From JAEINY01 sp942490535 (GTDB lineage: Bacteria; Bacteroidota; Bacteroidia; Bacteroidales; Marinilabiliaceae): a stretch of 64,000 nucleotides of DNA. This document shows, one piece after another, positions 36,429-45,724 of this stretch; position 1 is the first letter of the stretch; the number at the start of each line of letters is the position of its first letter. The notes under the pieces were generated by a model, which saw only the letters and a list, made by a program, of their open reading frames with translations, was not told where the DNA came from and made no database searches. A program made the position numbers and the translations under genes. The DNA lies in contig CALNXQ010000008.1 of assembly GCA_942490535.1 (NCBI GenBank), forward strand, positions 496,001 through 560,000, given 5' to 3'.

Positions 36429-37730
36429 ATGAAAAAAATTCTAATCATATACCCTCATTGGTACCCCGCTAACCTGGCCGGTGTTCAGCGCCCTCGTTTA
36501 ATTGGTAACTTTCTGACTGAATTAGGTTGGAAACCTCGAGTGTTAACAGTAGAAGCCAGCTACTATGAAGAACCACCCGACACTAATTTTAAACGCACTT
36601 TTTCACAGGATTTTGAAGTAACTCGTGTGAAAGCATTTAATGTGACTAAACCACGTGTCGTTGGCGATATCGGTCTGAGAGCTTTTGTTCAGCTTTACAA
36701 AAAAGCAAAACGGATCATAAGCGAGGAAGCGATCGATTTCATTTGGTTACCCATACCTTCCTTCTACAATGCTTTATTAGGACGATTACTATACGAAAAA
36801 ACTAAAGTACCTTATGGTATAGATTATATTGACCCTTGGGTGCGGGACATCAGCAACCAGAAAAACAGACGGGCTGTTCTCAGTCAATGGATTGCCCGAA
36901 TACTGGAACCTATTGCCATAAAAAAGGCCTCTCTTATCAGTGGAGTATCGACTCCTTATTATGAACCTGCTATTCAACGAAGTTTCCCAACTTTCTTTAA
37001 TCAGAATGGATGTCTTGTCTCAGAAATCAATAACCCACATACAGGACACAAAATGGCACATGTGTCCATGCCATATGGTTTCGCCCCTCAGGATCATGAA
37101 GTGCTATTGGATCATCTCAAATTTCCCTGGGATAGCTCCACTCATCAAAAAATATGGCTCTATGCTGGCGCTTTTCTTCCAAACAGTCATAAATTATTGC
37201 ATTCCTTTTTCAAGACCATATCCAGGCTAAGAACCAATGGTCAATGGGACGAATCCATTAGACTCTGGTTTATAGGTACCGGTCCCTACCCCGCCAAATC
37301 CATTCAATCCTATGCGCAAGATCATGGATTGTCTGACATTGTTCAAGAACATCGGGATCGTTATCCATTCCTACACATACTTAATTTCCTGTCGGCTGCT
37401 GATACCGTGATGATCATAGGTAGCACTGAAAAACACTACACAGCCAGTAAAACCTATCAGTCACTGTTAAGCAAACGACCGGTGGTCAGTGTCTTTCATC
37501 ATGAAAGTAGCGCAATTCAGGTTATGAAAGATTGTCATGCTGATCAATACACGGTTAGCTATCGACCTGAAATGAGCGAAAGTCAATTATTGCAGGCATA
37601 TGAGTCTGTACTCCTAAAACGTTTAAAAACTGACAAATGGACTCCCAATCTCAAAGGTTTGGATAAATATTCAGCTAAAGAATCTGCCAGAAAATTGGTA
37701 GAGACTATTGAAAAGATAATTAAAAAATAA
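36429..37730 (+). CDS. GT4-like glycosyltransferase
   Basis: 433 residues, starting at ATG 36429. GT-B features are ILIIYPHWYPANLAGVQRPRL, IDYIDPWVRDI, IWLYAGAFLPNSHKLLHSFF and FLSAADTVMIIGSTEKHYTASK. The canonical EX7E is replaced by ASKTYQSLLSKRPVV, as seen in some GT4-like families. Substrate unknown. It is the only gene between the FkbM and the next GT4 gene. Confidence 0.8.
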   Translation: MKKILIIYPHWYPANLAGVQRPRLIGNFLTELGWKPRVLTVEASYYEEPPDTNFKRTFSQDFEVTRVKAFNVTKPRVVGDIGLRAFVQLYKKAKRIISEEAIDFIWLPIPSFYNALLGRLLYEKTKVPYGIDYIDPWVRDISNQKNRRAVLSQWIARILEPIAIKKASLISGVSTPYYEPAIQRSFPTFFNQNGCLVSEINNPHTGHKMAHVSMPYGFAPQDHEVLLDHLKFPWDSSTHQKIWLYAGAFLPNSHKLLHSFFKTISRLRTNGQWDESIRLWFIGTGPYPAKSIQSYAQDHGLSDIVQEHRDRYPFLHILNFLSAADTVMIIGSTEKHYTASKTYQSLLSKRPVVSVFHHESSAIQVMKDCHADQYTVSYRPEMSESQLLQAYESVLLKRLKTDKWTPNLKGLDKYSAKESARKLVETIEKIIKK

Positions 37731-37870
37731 GATATAAAAACCTGTTGTGAAAATAAATAATGGCAGAATACACGGAGTCGGAGCAAAAAAAAGCAAAAAC
37801 TCATAATCATAGCGTCCTTATTAGCTATTAACAGTTTTCTGCGTTCTCAGCGGTTAACCCTAGTTCTATT

Positions 37871-39136
37871 ATGAAAAAACTAGCCCTCATATCCACCCAC
37901 CCCATCCAATACAACGCCCCCTGGTTTGCCCTATTGGCAAAAGAATCCGGTATTCAGTTAAAAGTATTCTACACATGGAGTCAACGCCAAACCGACCTGT
38001 TTGATGAGAAATTTGGAGAAGCCATTGAATGGGACATTCCCTTATTGGAGGGATATGACTATACCTTTGTAAAAAACACTTCTAAAAAACCTGGTACTAA
38101 ACATTTCCAGGGTATTCAATGCCCTACTCTTAACAAAGAAATAGAAGAGTGGGGCGCCACCCACCTGTTGGTCTTCGGCTGGAATTATCTGGCACACCTA
38201 AAAGCCATGCGCTATTTCAAGGGAAAAATTCAGGTCCTGTTCCGTGGAGATAGCACTTTATTGGATTATGATATTAGAAGTATCAAGACTGTCGTATCAA
38301 GTTTCAAGTCCCGAAAATTAATACTCTCTACGTTCAAGAATTACCTAGAATTTAAACTCCGCAAATTCTTCCTCACCTTCATCTACAAAAAGATCGATAC
38401 CGCCCTCTATGTAGGCCAAAATAACAAAGCCTATTTTATAGCACATGGACTCAAAGAACACCAGCTAACCCATGTGCCACATGCCATCGATAATGACCGA
38501 TTTTTCGATAGTCAAGAGAAACAATACGAACAAAAAGCCAGGCTATGGCGGCATGAGTTGGGCATCAAGGAAGAGGATTCTGTCATTCTCTTTGCCGGTA
38601 AATTTGAACCCAAAAAAGCCCCATTCCTACTATTAGACGCTTTTAAACAGCTCAAATATCAGCACATCAATCCCGATTTTCAGGACATCACATGCTCTGC
38701 AACCACCCTAAAGCTTCTTTTTCTGGGTGCAGGCCCTCTTGAAAAGCAATTAAAACAGGATGCCAATGAAAATCCGGATATTAAATTCATTCCTTTTCAA
38801 AATCAATCACAGATGCCAGTAGTCTATCGCCTGGCCAACCTCTTTTGCTTACCATCTATAGGCCCCAATGAAACCTGGGGATTGGCGGTGAACGAAGCAA
38901 TAGCTTGCAGCCGCCCGGTAGTGATGTCTGATAAAGTGGGTTGTGCCGCTGATTTGGCCCTGTTGCCCAACCGCGTTTTCAAGTCCAAGGATACGCAAGA
39001 TTTGGTCCATCAACTATCTGTTTTGATTAAACAAATACAGAATAAACAAATTGAAAAAGATTCTATTCGGCATCAAATTGAGCCCTGGTGTTTTCAAGCG
39101 ATTGCAGATACGATTAGAAATGTGTTGGCAGGATAG
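37871..39136 (+). CDS. GT4 family glycosyltransferase
   Basis: 421 residues, starting at ATG 37871. It starts ALISTHPIQYNAPWFALLAKE, a common opening of this GT4 subgroup. It continues with LLVFGWNYLAHLKAM, HVPHAIDNDRFF, VILFAGKFEPKKAPFLLLDAF and the EX7E region NETWGLAVNEAIACSRPVVM. By eye the gene is somewhat GC-richer than the 20-35 kb stretch. Confidence 0.9.
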   Translation: MKKLALISTHPIQYNAPWFALLAKESGIQLKVFYTWSQRQTDLFDEKFGEAIEWDIPLLEGYDYTFVKNTSKKPGTKHFQGIQCPTLNKEIEEWGATHLLVFGWNYLAHLKAMRYFKGKIQVLFRGDSTLLDYDIRSIKTVVSSFKSRKLILSTFKNYLEFKLRKFFLTFIYKKIDTALYVGQNNKAYFIAHGLKEHQLTHVPHAIDNDRFFDSQEKQYEQKARLWRHELGIKEEDSVILFAGKFEPKKAPFLLLDAFKQLKYQHINPDFQDITCSATTLKLLFLGAGPLEKQLKQDANENPDIKFIPFQNQSQMPVVYRLANLFCLPSIGPNETWGLAVNEAIACSRPVVMSDKVGCAADLALLPNRVFKSKDTQDLVHQLSVLIKQIQNKQIEKDSIRHQIEPWCFQAIADTIRNVLAG

Positions 39137-39253
39137 AGGATTTAACGACTCAATGTAACATCTCAAAAATGTAAACAATCTGGCATATTAACAGACAAAA
39201 CAACTAATATTTCAAATTCGCTATCTTTACCCTATCAATATTTTACAATACCT

Positions 39254-40588
39254 ATGTCCAATCAAAATAACATACTCATATCAGGGCTATTAGTGTTTTT
39301 CTTAATTGTTTTTGGCAATTATTTTTGGAGTGCCATTGGCTTGGGACTAACCTTGTTTTATTTTTTAAGGGTAATCGATGGGATGGGACAGCGTATACCC
39401 ATTGTGGATCTCATGACTGCCTTGGCTTGTCTACAGTGGATCGTTGGCCCTTTTATTGACTATCACAATGATGCACACCACGTCAAATACCACATGTATG
39501 TAGCAGAAGAAGTATATATGAGTTTTGCCGTACCGGCAATTATCGCCTTCCGCCTCGGAACCAGTCTTTTCAAAGACCACTCCGACCTCGACGTGTTAAG
39601 CCACCGGGTTAATCAACTATTCGAACTACATCCAAAACTTCCATATGTTTTAATTGCCGTCGGTTTAATAATTCCCTTTTTCAGCCCTTTGCTACCGGGA
39701 GCCCTTGGATTTATCCTTTACCTCCTGTCTAATATTAAATACATTGGTGTCATTTACCTACTCTTTTCGAGTAAACCGAACCGTTGGCCTATTTTTTGGG
39801 CTACCATGAGCTTAACAGCTGTTGTTTCCATTGGAGCCGGAATGTTTCACGACTTGCTACTATGGTCTATGCTAACTTTTACATTTGTGGCACGAGAGAT
39901 GAAACTCTCCTTGGTTAAAAAATTGGGAGTTGCTCTTCTGGGTATTTTCCTGGCAATAACCATTCAGTCAGTAAAAATGGAGTACCGTAGCTTGGTGTGG
40001 CAACGAGGGTACAGTGGTAATAAAGTAGTCTTGTTTCTAAGCTTAGCGGCGCAACAATGGAGCACTGGCAGCATATTTACCCCCAATTCTGATGAAGATA
40101 TGAATATCCGCCTTAATCAGGGATGGATCATATCAGCCATTATGCATCACGTACCAGCGAATAAAGCTCATGCCAATGGCCAAACCATTCTGGAAGGTCT
40201 AGAGTCAAGTCTGATACCACGATTTTTGGCTCCCAACAAGAAAGTAGCCGGAGGGCGCGAAAACTTTCGAAATTATACTGGTCTCAAAATCGGTGAACAC
40301 ACCTCTATGGGGATTAGTATACTTGGTGAAGGGTATGCCAATTATGGAGTAACCGGAGGTTTTCTCTTCATGTTTTTCTGGGGAATGTTCATCGGTTGGT
40401 TCTGGAAAAAATTGTGGGATATAAGCGATATTTATCCTACCCTGTTGATATGGAGTCCTATCCTTTTTTTACAGGTGGTAAAAGCCGAAACAGAATTTGC
40501 TGTTGTCCTTAACCACCTGATAAAATCCACCATTTTAGTATTTGGAGTATTATGGTTCATTAAACGTCAATTTAACATTCGATTATAA
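39254..40588 (+). CDS. Polytopic membrane protein, O-antigen polymerase (Wzy)-like
   Basis: 444 residues, starting at ATG 39254, with about 10 transmembrane segments. A large loop near the centre (VKMEYRSLVWQRG, NIRLNQGWIISAIMHHVP, LIPRFLAPNKKVAGG) with several Arg residues, followed by GISILGEGYANYGVTGG, is typical of Wzy-like or oligosaccharide-repeat polymerases. A TATCTTTA box (39222-39229) lies just upstream, without a clear -33 box. If it is a polymerase, the locus combines Wzy-type polymerisation with an ABC exporter; it could instead serve as a ligase. Confidence 0.65.
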   Translation: MSNQNNILISGLLVFFLIVFGNYFWSAIGLGLTLFYFLRVIDGMGQRIPIVDLMTALACLQWIVGPFIDYHNDAHHVKYHMYVAEEVYMSFAVPAIIAFRLGTSLFKDHSDLDVLSHRVNQLFELHPKLPYVLIAVGLIIPFFSPLLPGALGFILYLLSNIKYIGVIYLLFSSKPNRWPIFWATMSLTAVVSIGAGMFHDLLLWSMLTFTFVAREMKLSLVKKLGVALLGIFLAITIQSVKMEYRSLVWQRGYSGNKVVLFLSLAAQQWSTGSIFTPNSDEDMNIRLNQGWIISAIMHHVPANKAHANGQTILEGLESSLIPRFLAPNKKVAGGRENFRNYTGLKIGEHTSMGISILGEGYANYGVTGGFLFMFFWGMFIGWFWKKLWDISDIYPTLLIWSPILFLQVVKAETEFAVVLNHLIKSTILVFGVLWFIKRQFNIRL

Positions 40589-40597
40589 ATAAAAAAA

Positions 40598-41740
40598 ATG
40601 AATTATTTGAAAACTATTATCACACAACTTTTTATCAACTTAGATTACAAATTAAAACACACTACTCTGAAACTTGCCAGAGTTCTTCTTTTTAAAAAGA
40701 ATCTAAATCATGCCAAAATAAATCGGATATTAGTTTTCAGGACAGGATCATTGGGAGATTCTATTTGCACATTACCAGCTATGGAGAGTCTGTGGCACCA
40801 ATATCCAAAAGCAAAAATAGATCTATTAACCCATTCAGGTGGTAAAGGATTGGTATCCATTAAAAATTTAATTCATCAATCAGCCATCAACTCATTCATA
40901 TTCTATCAAGAGAAATCTTTTAGAAACCTAGTCCTGGAGCTGCGTCCTAATAACTATGACCTCTTTATCCTATTCCCTCAGGCACATGCTTCCTTCAGGA
41001 CAATTTTTCGTAATCTATTATTTGCAAGACTTACTGGAGCTAAACATACCATAGGTTTTGAGATTTGTGTCACTCGTCTATTCCCCCAAACACAAGCATT
41101 AAAATATACTATACCAAACGTTAGGGAATTTTTTCTTAATCTTTTAAAAAAAGAGGGTATTGTAACCAATCCCTATATGAATCAGTTCAGTATTCTTCCT
41201 GCAATGGAAGATGATGAAAAGATAAACGCACTCCTAGTGCAACACAATCTATCAGATACAACCAAAAACATTGCACTGGTAGTAGGTGCCAAGCGTCCAC
41301 AAAACAGATGGCCGCTGACATATTTTGATAAGGTCATTGAATTTCTATCATGTAATAATTATAATTGTATTTTAGTGGGTGGCCCTGAGGATACAGAAAT
41401 AGCAAAACAACTTAAAAACTACTCACATACGACCGACTTCACGGGCCAGTTATCTCCTGTTCAAAGCGGACTCGTGTTTTCTCGCTGCGTCTTGTCGGTA
41501 ACAAATGATACAGGTCCAATGCACCTGGCTTATGCATTTGGATGTAAAGTACTGGCATTGTTCAGCTCACGTGATTACCCCAATTTATGGTTCCCACCTG
41601 TAAAAGGCTCTTCCGTGTTCCGTAACAACTCCATTCATTGCTCAGAATGTTTCACAGAAACCTGTATGGATAACCAATGCATGAAACAAATACTCCCAGA
41701 AATAGTAATTAAAAAAATCCAGGAAGAACTTAATTTGTAG
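40598..41740 (+). CDS. GT9 family glycosyltransferase (heptosyltransferase-like)
   Basis: 380 residues, starting at ATG 40598. ADP-heptose LPS heptosyltransferase family: ILVFRTGSLGDSICTLPAMESLW, IALVVGAKRPQNRWPLTYF, CILVGGPEDTEIAKQL, and VTNDTGPMHLAYAFGCKVLALF. A Cys-rich tail (HCSECFTETCMDNQCM) follows, as in several Bacteroidota GT9 proteins. This is the last plus-strand gene of the block, and it converges on the minus-strand GT4 gene. Confidence 0.9.
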   Translation: MNYLKTIITQLFINLDYKLKHTTLKLARVLLFKKNLNHAKINRILVFRTGSLGDSICTLPAMESLWHQYPKAKIDLLTHSGGKGLVSIKNLIHQSAINSFIFYQEKSFRNLVLELRPNNYDLFILFPQAHASFRTIFRNLLFARLTGAKHTIGFEICVTRLFPQTQALKYTIPNVREFFLNLLKKEGIVTNPYMNQFSILPAMEDDEKINALLVQHNLSDTTKNIALVVGAKRPQNRWPLTYFDKVIEFLSCNNYNCILVGGPEDTEIAKQLKNYSHTTDFTGQLSPVQSGLVFSRCVLSVTNDTGPMHLAYAFGCKVLALFSSRDYPNLWFPPVKGSSVFRNNSIHCSECFTETCMDNQCMKQILPEIVIKKIQEELNL

Positions 41741-41833
41741 AACTTATAAAAATAGCACAATTAATTCTCTATTAAAGCCCTATTTAAAAACAGGTTTCGT
41801 CCCATGTTAATCCGTTAACATATTCGCCATAAC

Positions 41834-42988
41834 CTATTCAAATAATCTCTTATATCCCTGCAACAAATTTGCGTCATTGATGAAATCTTCAGCCTTTTGT
41901 CTGGCCCCTGTTCTCCAAATATCTAACTCCTCCTGCTCCATAATAAGTAATCTATATAACATTTGGCACCAAACACTTTGCGCCTCGGCCTCTAAAGCCA
42001 CATCCCAACCCGCTTTCACATCCACCAAGTCCCTCCACGGCGTCTGATCACTGATCAACACCGGTCGTCCGGCACTGAGACTTTCCAATATCACATGGCC
42101 AAAGTTCTCTCCCCGTGTGGGCATGTACAAGGCATGATAGTTTTGCAGGGTAGCACCTACTAGTTCAGCTTCAACCGTTCCTTTGTATTCAACGGTGATA
42201 TTATCCGGTAACCGGGCGATTACTTCCTGGCACTGCTGCCAGTATTGTTCATTATAAATTTGCCCATACAAATCAAATTGTATCTTTCCTTGGGATGGCG
42301 CCAATTCAGCCAGGCACTCCACAGCGAATAAGGTATTTTTTTCCGGTGCGATGCGTGCCAGGCTCACCAATTTTAATGCACCGGTTTGCTTTTCTATGGC
42401 TCTTAACTCTGGGAGTGTCTTTTTAGGAAGGTTATCCGCAATACAAACCACAGCATCTTTGCCAATGCTGGCATAAATATCCTGTTCTTCCTTCGCATTT
42501 GTGGCATGAAAAACCACCCTTTTATAGAAACCCAGGAACCGGACCACCTTCAGAAACAGCTTCTTTTTCCCCCCTTTCACATCAATGGCACTTGGAGCCA
42601 GCATCCCCCTGGTGGCCACAATGACCTTACTCAATGCAGCTTTTTTACACATGAGCAATGGCAAAATGGAGAACTTCCAGGAATACACCCCATTGACATA
42701 GGCCACTTCAGGTCTCACCTCATCCATCAGTTTTTTATATGTGGTGCTGTTCTGGTGTTTCCCATCCGCATAAAAAACCTGGACACCTGGCTGGAAATTA
42801 ATCCAGGTATTACTTTCAACAAGCTCATAGGGCTTTGTCTCTGTATAATCCGTATTGCGGGTGATGATATAAAACTCGTATTCCTCTTTCAGATACGCCA
42901 CCATATTGGCCATGGAACGCACCGGCCCCCCGGCTTTGTACCCCGGTAGAAACCAATCGATAAAAATAAGAATCCGCTTTTTCTGCAT
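41834..42988 (-). CDS. GT4 family glycosyltransferase (opposite strand)
   Basis: 384 residues. The start (minus strand, 42988) reads RILIFIDWFLPGYKAGGPVRSM. The C-terminal half has LKLVSLARIAPEKNTLFAVE and the EX7E region GENFGHVILESLSAGRPVLI. It is convergent with the GT9 gene. A possible -7 box TATCTTCG on the minus strand (plus 43004-43011) lies 16 bases from the start. It may belong to the same polysaccharide but must be transcribed separately. Confidence 0.9.
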   Translation of the reverse strand: MQKKRILIFIDWFLPGYKAGGPVRSMANMVAYLKEEYEFYIITRNTDYTETKPYELVESNTWINFQPGVQVFYADGKHQNSTTYKKLMDEVRPEVAYVNGVYSWKFSILPLLMCKKAALSKVIVATRGMLAPSAIDVKGGKKKLFLKVVRFLGFYKRVVFHATNAKEEQDIYASIGKDAVVCIADNLPKKTLPELRAIEKQTGALKLVSLARIAPEKNTLFAVECLAELAPSQGKIQFDLYGQIYNEQYWQQCQEVIARLPDNITVEYKGTVEAELVGATLQNYHALYMPTRGENFGHVILESLSAGRPVLISDQTPWRDLVDVKAGWDVALEAEAQSVWCQMLYRLLIMEQEELDIWRTGARQKAEDFINDANLLQGYKRLFE

Positions 42989-43003
42989 ATTCAGGTCTTT
43001 GCG

Positions 43004-43011
43004 CGAAGATA
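43004..43011 (-). promoter_or_regulatory. Possible -7 promoter box for the minus-strand GT4 gene
   Basis: On the minus strand this reads TATCTTCG, one mismatch from TAnnTTTG, 16 bases upstream of the start codon. No TTTG is found at the proper distance, so the call is weak. Confidence 0.3.
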
Positions 43012-43266
43012 ATTAAAAGTCCGGAGTGCGTTATAACGTTTTACCACTTCCGGGGGTTTCAACCTCCGAAAGGGATTGATCAAATAATTACAACATAGGC
43101 GAAAATTGAGGTTATAAAAGTCCGGTATAAAATGTCCGTAATCCCAATGAACTAAATATCGGAAGCAGCATTTCTTCTCCCTATGGGTATTTCGGTCTAA
43201 CTACGCCAGTTTTTTCGGTTGAAATTGCGCCACTCTGAAAGATGCTGCAATGATACTAAAATTGTT

Positions 43267-44004
43267 TTATTCTGACTTTAAAAAGCCCTTTCTTAATGAC
43301 TCTCCTTTTAAGTCTATCCGGTGCGATGAATTCACCAATCTATCAAGAATAGCATCAGCTACGGTTCCTTCACCAATAATATCGTACCATGCAGACACCG
43401 GGATCTGTGAAGAAACAATGGTAGAAACCTGATTGAAACGATCGTCAATGATATCCATCAGCGCTTCACGTGCATAGTTGTCGATAGCTTGCAGGCCAAA
43501 GTCATCCAGTATTACTAACTCAGCTTTCGCCAACTTCTTAAGTTCTTTAAGGTATGTTCCATCGGCTTTTGCTAATTTAAGCCTGGCAAACAGCCTGGAT
43601 GTAGTGACGTAAATAACCCTGTGGCCCATCATACAGGCTTGTTGCCCCAGTGCCTGAGCCAGGTAACTTTTGCCCACGCCGGAGGGACCTGTCAGAATAA
43701 TATTTTCCTTTCTGGCTATAAAATCCAGGGTAGCCAGACGATTAAACATGTTACGTTCCAGGTTGCGTGTTGCCGTATAATCAACCTCGGCAATGCTTGC
43801 TTTCTGACGGAATCCAGCCTGTTGAACCAGGCGGTCAATCTTCTTGTTCTGACGATCTTCCCATTCGTGATCAATCAATATAGACAGATATTCATCCGGT
43901 GTTAAACCGTTCATCTGGTTGTTGCTGATGTACTGCTTATGCAGGTTAGCCATAGCCCCCATGCGCATTTGCATGAGTTTTTCAATGGTTTGATTGTTGT
44001 TCAT
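43267..44004 (-). CDS. istB: IS21-family helper ATPase IstB
   Basis: 245 residues on the minus strand. An AAA+ DnaC-like ATPase: Walker A in IILTGPSGVGKSYLAQALG, Walker B in LVILDDFGLQAID, and the family ending HRIDLKGESLRK. It assists IstA in target selection and strand transfer. It starts 12 bases after istA ends. Both genes are full length. Confidence 0.95.
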   Translation of the reverse strand: MNNNQTIEKLMQMRMGAMANLHKQYISNNQMNGLTPDEYLSILIDHEWEDRQNKKIDRLVQQAGFRQKASIAEVDYTATRNLERNMFNRLATLDFIARKENIILTGPSGVGKSYLAQALGQQACMMGHRVIYVTTSRLFARLKLAKADGTYLKELKKLAKAELVILDDFGLQAIDNYAREALMDIIDDRFNQVSTIVSSQIPVSAWYDIIGEGTVADAILDRLVNSSHRIDLKGESLRKGFLKSE

Positions 44005-44016
44005 CGTACTTTGTTT

Positions 44017-45570
44017 CTATTGATAGGCCTGTGCTCCGCGAATGTTGTCATGGTGCGGAATGTGAGGCTTGTTATTGCTAATATGTGCAGAAATAAAACC
44101 TTGTTTATCAAGGTTATTTTCCAGTATATTTTTAATCCTTTTATACGAACAGCAGTTCAGAGCTACAGCTCGTTTGCAGGCATTATCCAAGCGTTCTGAT
44201 CCATATTGTTTATGCAACTGGATGATGCCCATAGAGCTTTTATAAGCCACTTCCGGATAATCATAGCGTGCCAATAGTACGGTAATACAATCCAGTACAT
44301 TGGGGCCCTGTTCGGCAGCTTTGTTCCTAAAGTAATCGGGGCTCCAGGAGATATAGTGTTTGTGTGAACTATTCAGATGTTCTTTATTGGTAATATAGAT
44401 CCCTTTGGAAGGATTACGTTTATGCAGTGCTATGCGCTCGTGGTTGTAATACACCTCCACAGAAGAGGCAGTGTATTGTATCTGAGTATTTTTGCCGATG
44501 TAACGATAAGGGACGCTGTAATAGCTCTTATCGGGCGAAAAGTATACATAGCCCATTTTCTGAACCTTGGCACGACAGTAGTCTTTAATCTCAAATGAGC
44601 AGGTGGGAAGTGGCTTCAGGTATTGTCTCTCAACGGATTGAAAGAGCTCTTTACGACTGGCTTCCTTGCGGGTAAATAGCATGTCGTTGTACGCCTCAAG
44701 AAGGCGCCTGATTTCTTTATTAAGCTCTTCTAATGTAAAAAACGTCATGTTGCGCATGGGATAATAGATGCGCTGATAAGCCAGCTGAACAGCATTTTCA
44801 ACCAGGGCTTTATCTTGTGGAGCATAGCCGCGCGTTGGGTTTATCACACAGCTGTGATGGCGTGCGAAATCTTTAAAACTGCGGTTAATTACCGGTTCAT
44901 ACTTACTTGCACGTGTAACGGCCGATTTTAAATTATCGGATACAATGGCCTTAGGTACACCCCCGTAGAACAATAATGCATGTCCCATGCAACTTAGCAG
45001 ATCCTCCCGTTTCTGGCTCATACAAGCCTCTACATAGGTGTATTGGCTATTGGGTAAAATGGCCACAAATACCTCTACCGGTAGTTGCTCCCCGGTCTCC
45101 TTATCGGTCAGGTAAAGGTGCTTACCGGCATAATCAATAAAGACCTCCTTACCTGCTTCATGTTCCAGTTTCATGGAGCCTTTTATTTTATCATACTTGC
45201 GATGATAGTGTTCCATAAACTGGGTATAGCTGTAGGGGTTAACAGCTCCTTTCGTGTACTCATGGTAATGGTATTGAAAGGTAAAACCAGGATGCTTACG
45301 AGCCTCATTTACCTTTTCGAAGAATTGCATTAAGGCATCGTAACGCGCATTATCAATCGTGGTTTTTGTAGGAAAAAGTTCTCTTAATGCCTGATTGCTG
45401 TACTCAAGCAGTGATGTCATGGGCTGATCACAGGCCTGGATTAACTGCATGTAAGTGTTGATGGTGTTCCGTGCAATACCAAGTGTTTCCGCTATTTTTC
45501 GATTGCTGACACCATCTAAATGTAAGGTGATGATTTGTTTTATATCCATCGGATCAATTGTGTAGGCCAT
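44017..45570 (-). CDS. istA: IS21-family transposase IstA
   Basis: 517 residues on the minus strand. The N-terminal HTH is LDGVSNRKIAETLGIARNTI. The DDE core is visible as EVFIDYAGKHLYL, IVSDNLKSAVTRAS and DKALVENAVQLAYQRIYYP. The C-terminal beta-barrel region follows (KVQKMGYVYFSPDKSYYSVP). Length is normal, with no internal stops. Confidence 0.95.
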   Translation of the reverse strand: MAYTIDPMDIKQIITLHLDGVSNRKIAETLGIARNTINTYMQLIQACDQPMTSLLEYSNQALRELFPTKTTIDNARYDALMQFFEKVNEARKHPGFTFQYHYHEYTKGAVNPYSYTQFMEHYHRKYDKIKGSMKLEHEAGKEVFIDYAGKHLYLTDKETGEQLPVEVFVAILPNSQYTYVEACMSQKREDLLSCMGHALLFYGGVPKAIVSDNLKSAVTRASKYEPVINRSFKDFARHHSCVINPTRGYAPQDKALVENAVQLAYQRIYYPMRNMTFFTLEELNKEIRRLLEAYNDMLFTRKEASRKELFQSVERQYLKPLPTCSFEIKDYCRAKVQKMGYVYFSPDKSYYSVPYRYIGKNTQIQYTASSVEVYYNHERIALHKRNPSKGIYITNKEHLNSSHKHYISWSPDYFRNKAAEQGPNVLDCITVLLARYDYPEVAYKSSMGIIQLHKQYGSERLDNACKRAVALNCCSYKRIKNILENNLDKQGFISAHISNNKPHIPHHDNIRGAQAYQ

Positions 45571-45724
45571 ATCGCTTTTTTGTCGCGATATAGCAGTTTA
45601 TAACTGATCTTCCAAAGTGGCACAAATCGAACCGAAAGTGTTACGCTTCAATGGCGCAAATCAAACCGAAACAGGTGGCGCAAAACCACCTAAATGACTG
45701 GCGCAAATCGAAACGGTGTATCCA

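Larger units (their letters stand above)
43184..45724 (-). mobile_element. IS21-family insertion sequence (2541 bp), apparently intact
   Basis: It carries istA and istB on the minus strand. The ends are related in inverted orientation (TGGGTATTTCGG on the left, TGGATACACCG read inward from the right). Each end holds several GGCGCAA...AACCGAAA repeats, as is usual for IS21. It is flanked by a 5-base target duplication CCCTA (43179-43183 and 45725-45729). Removing the element restores the repeat hairpin TCTCCCTAtgaaTAGGGAGA seen elsewhere in the window. That fixes the boundaries exactly. Confidence 0.88.

Noticed and set aside
42506..42949. 147-codon plus-strand open frame
   Set aside because: It is the complementary shadow of the minus-strand GT4 gene, which has full family motifs.
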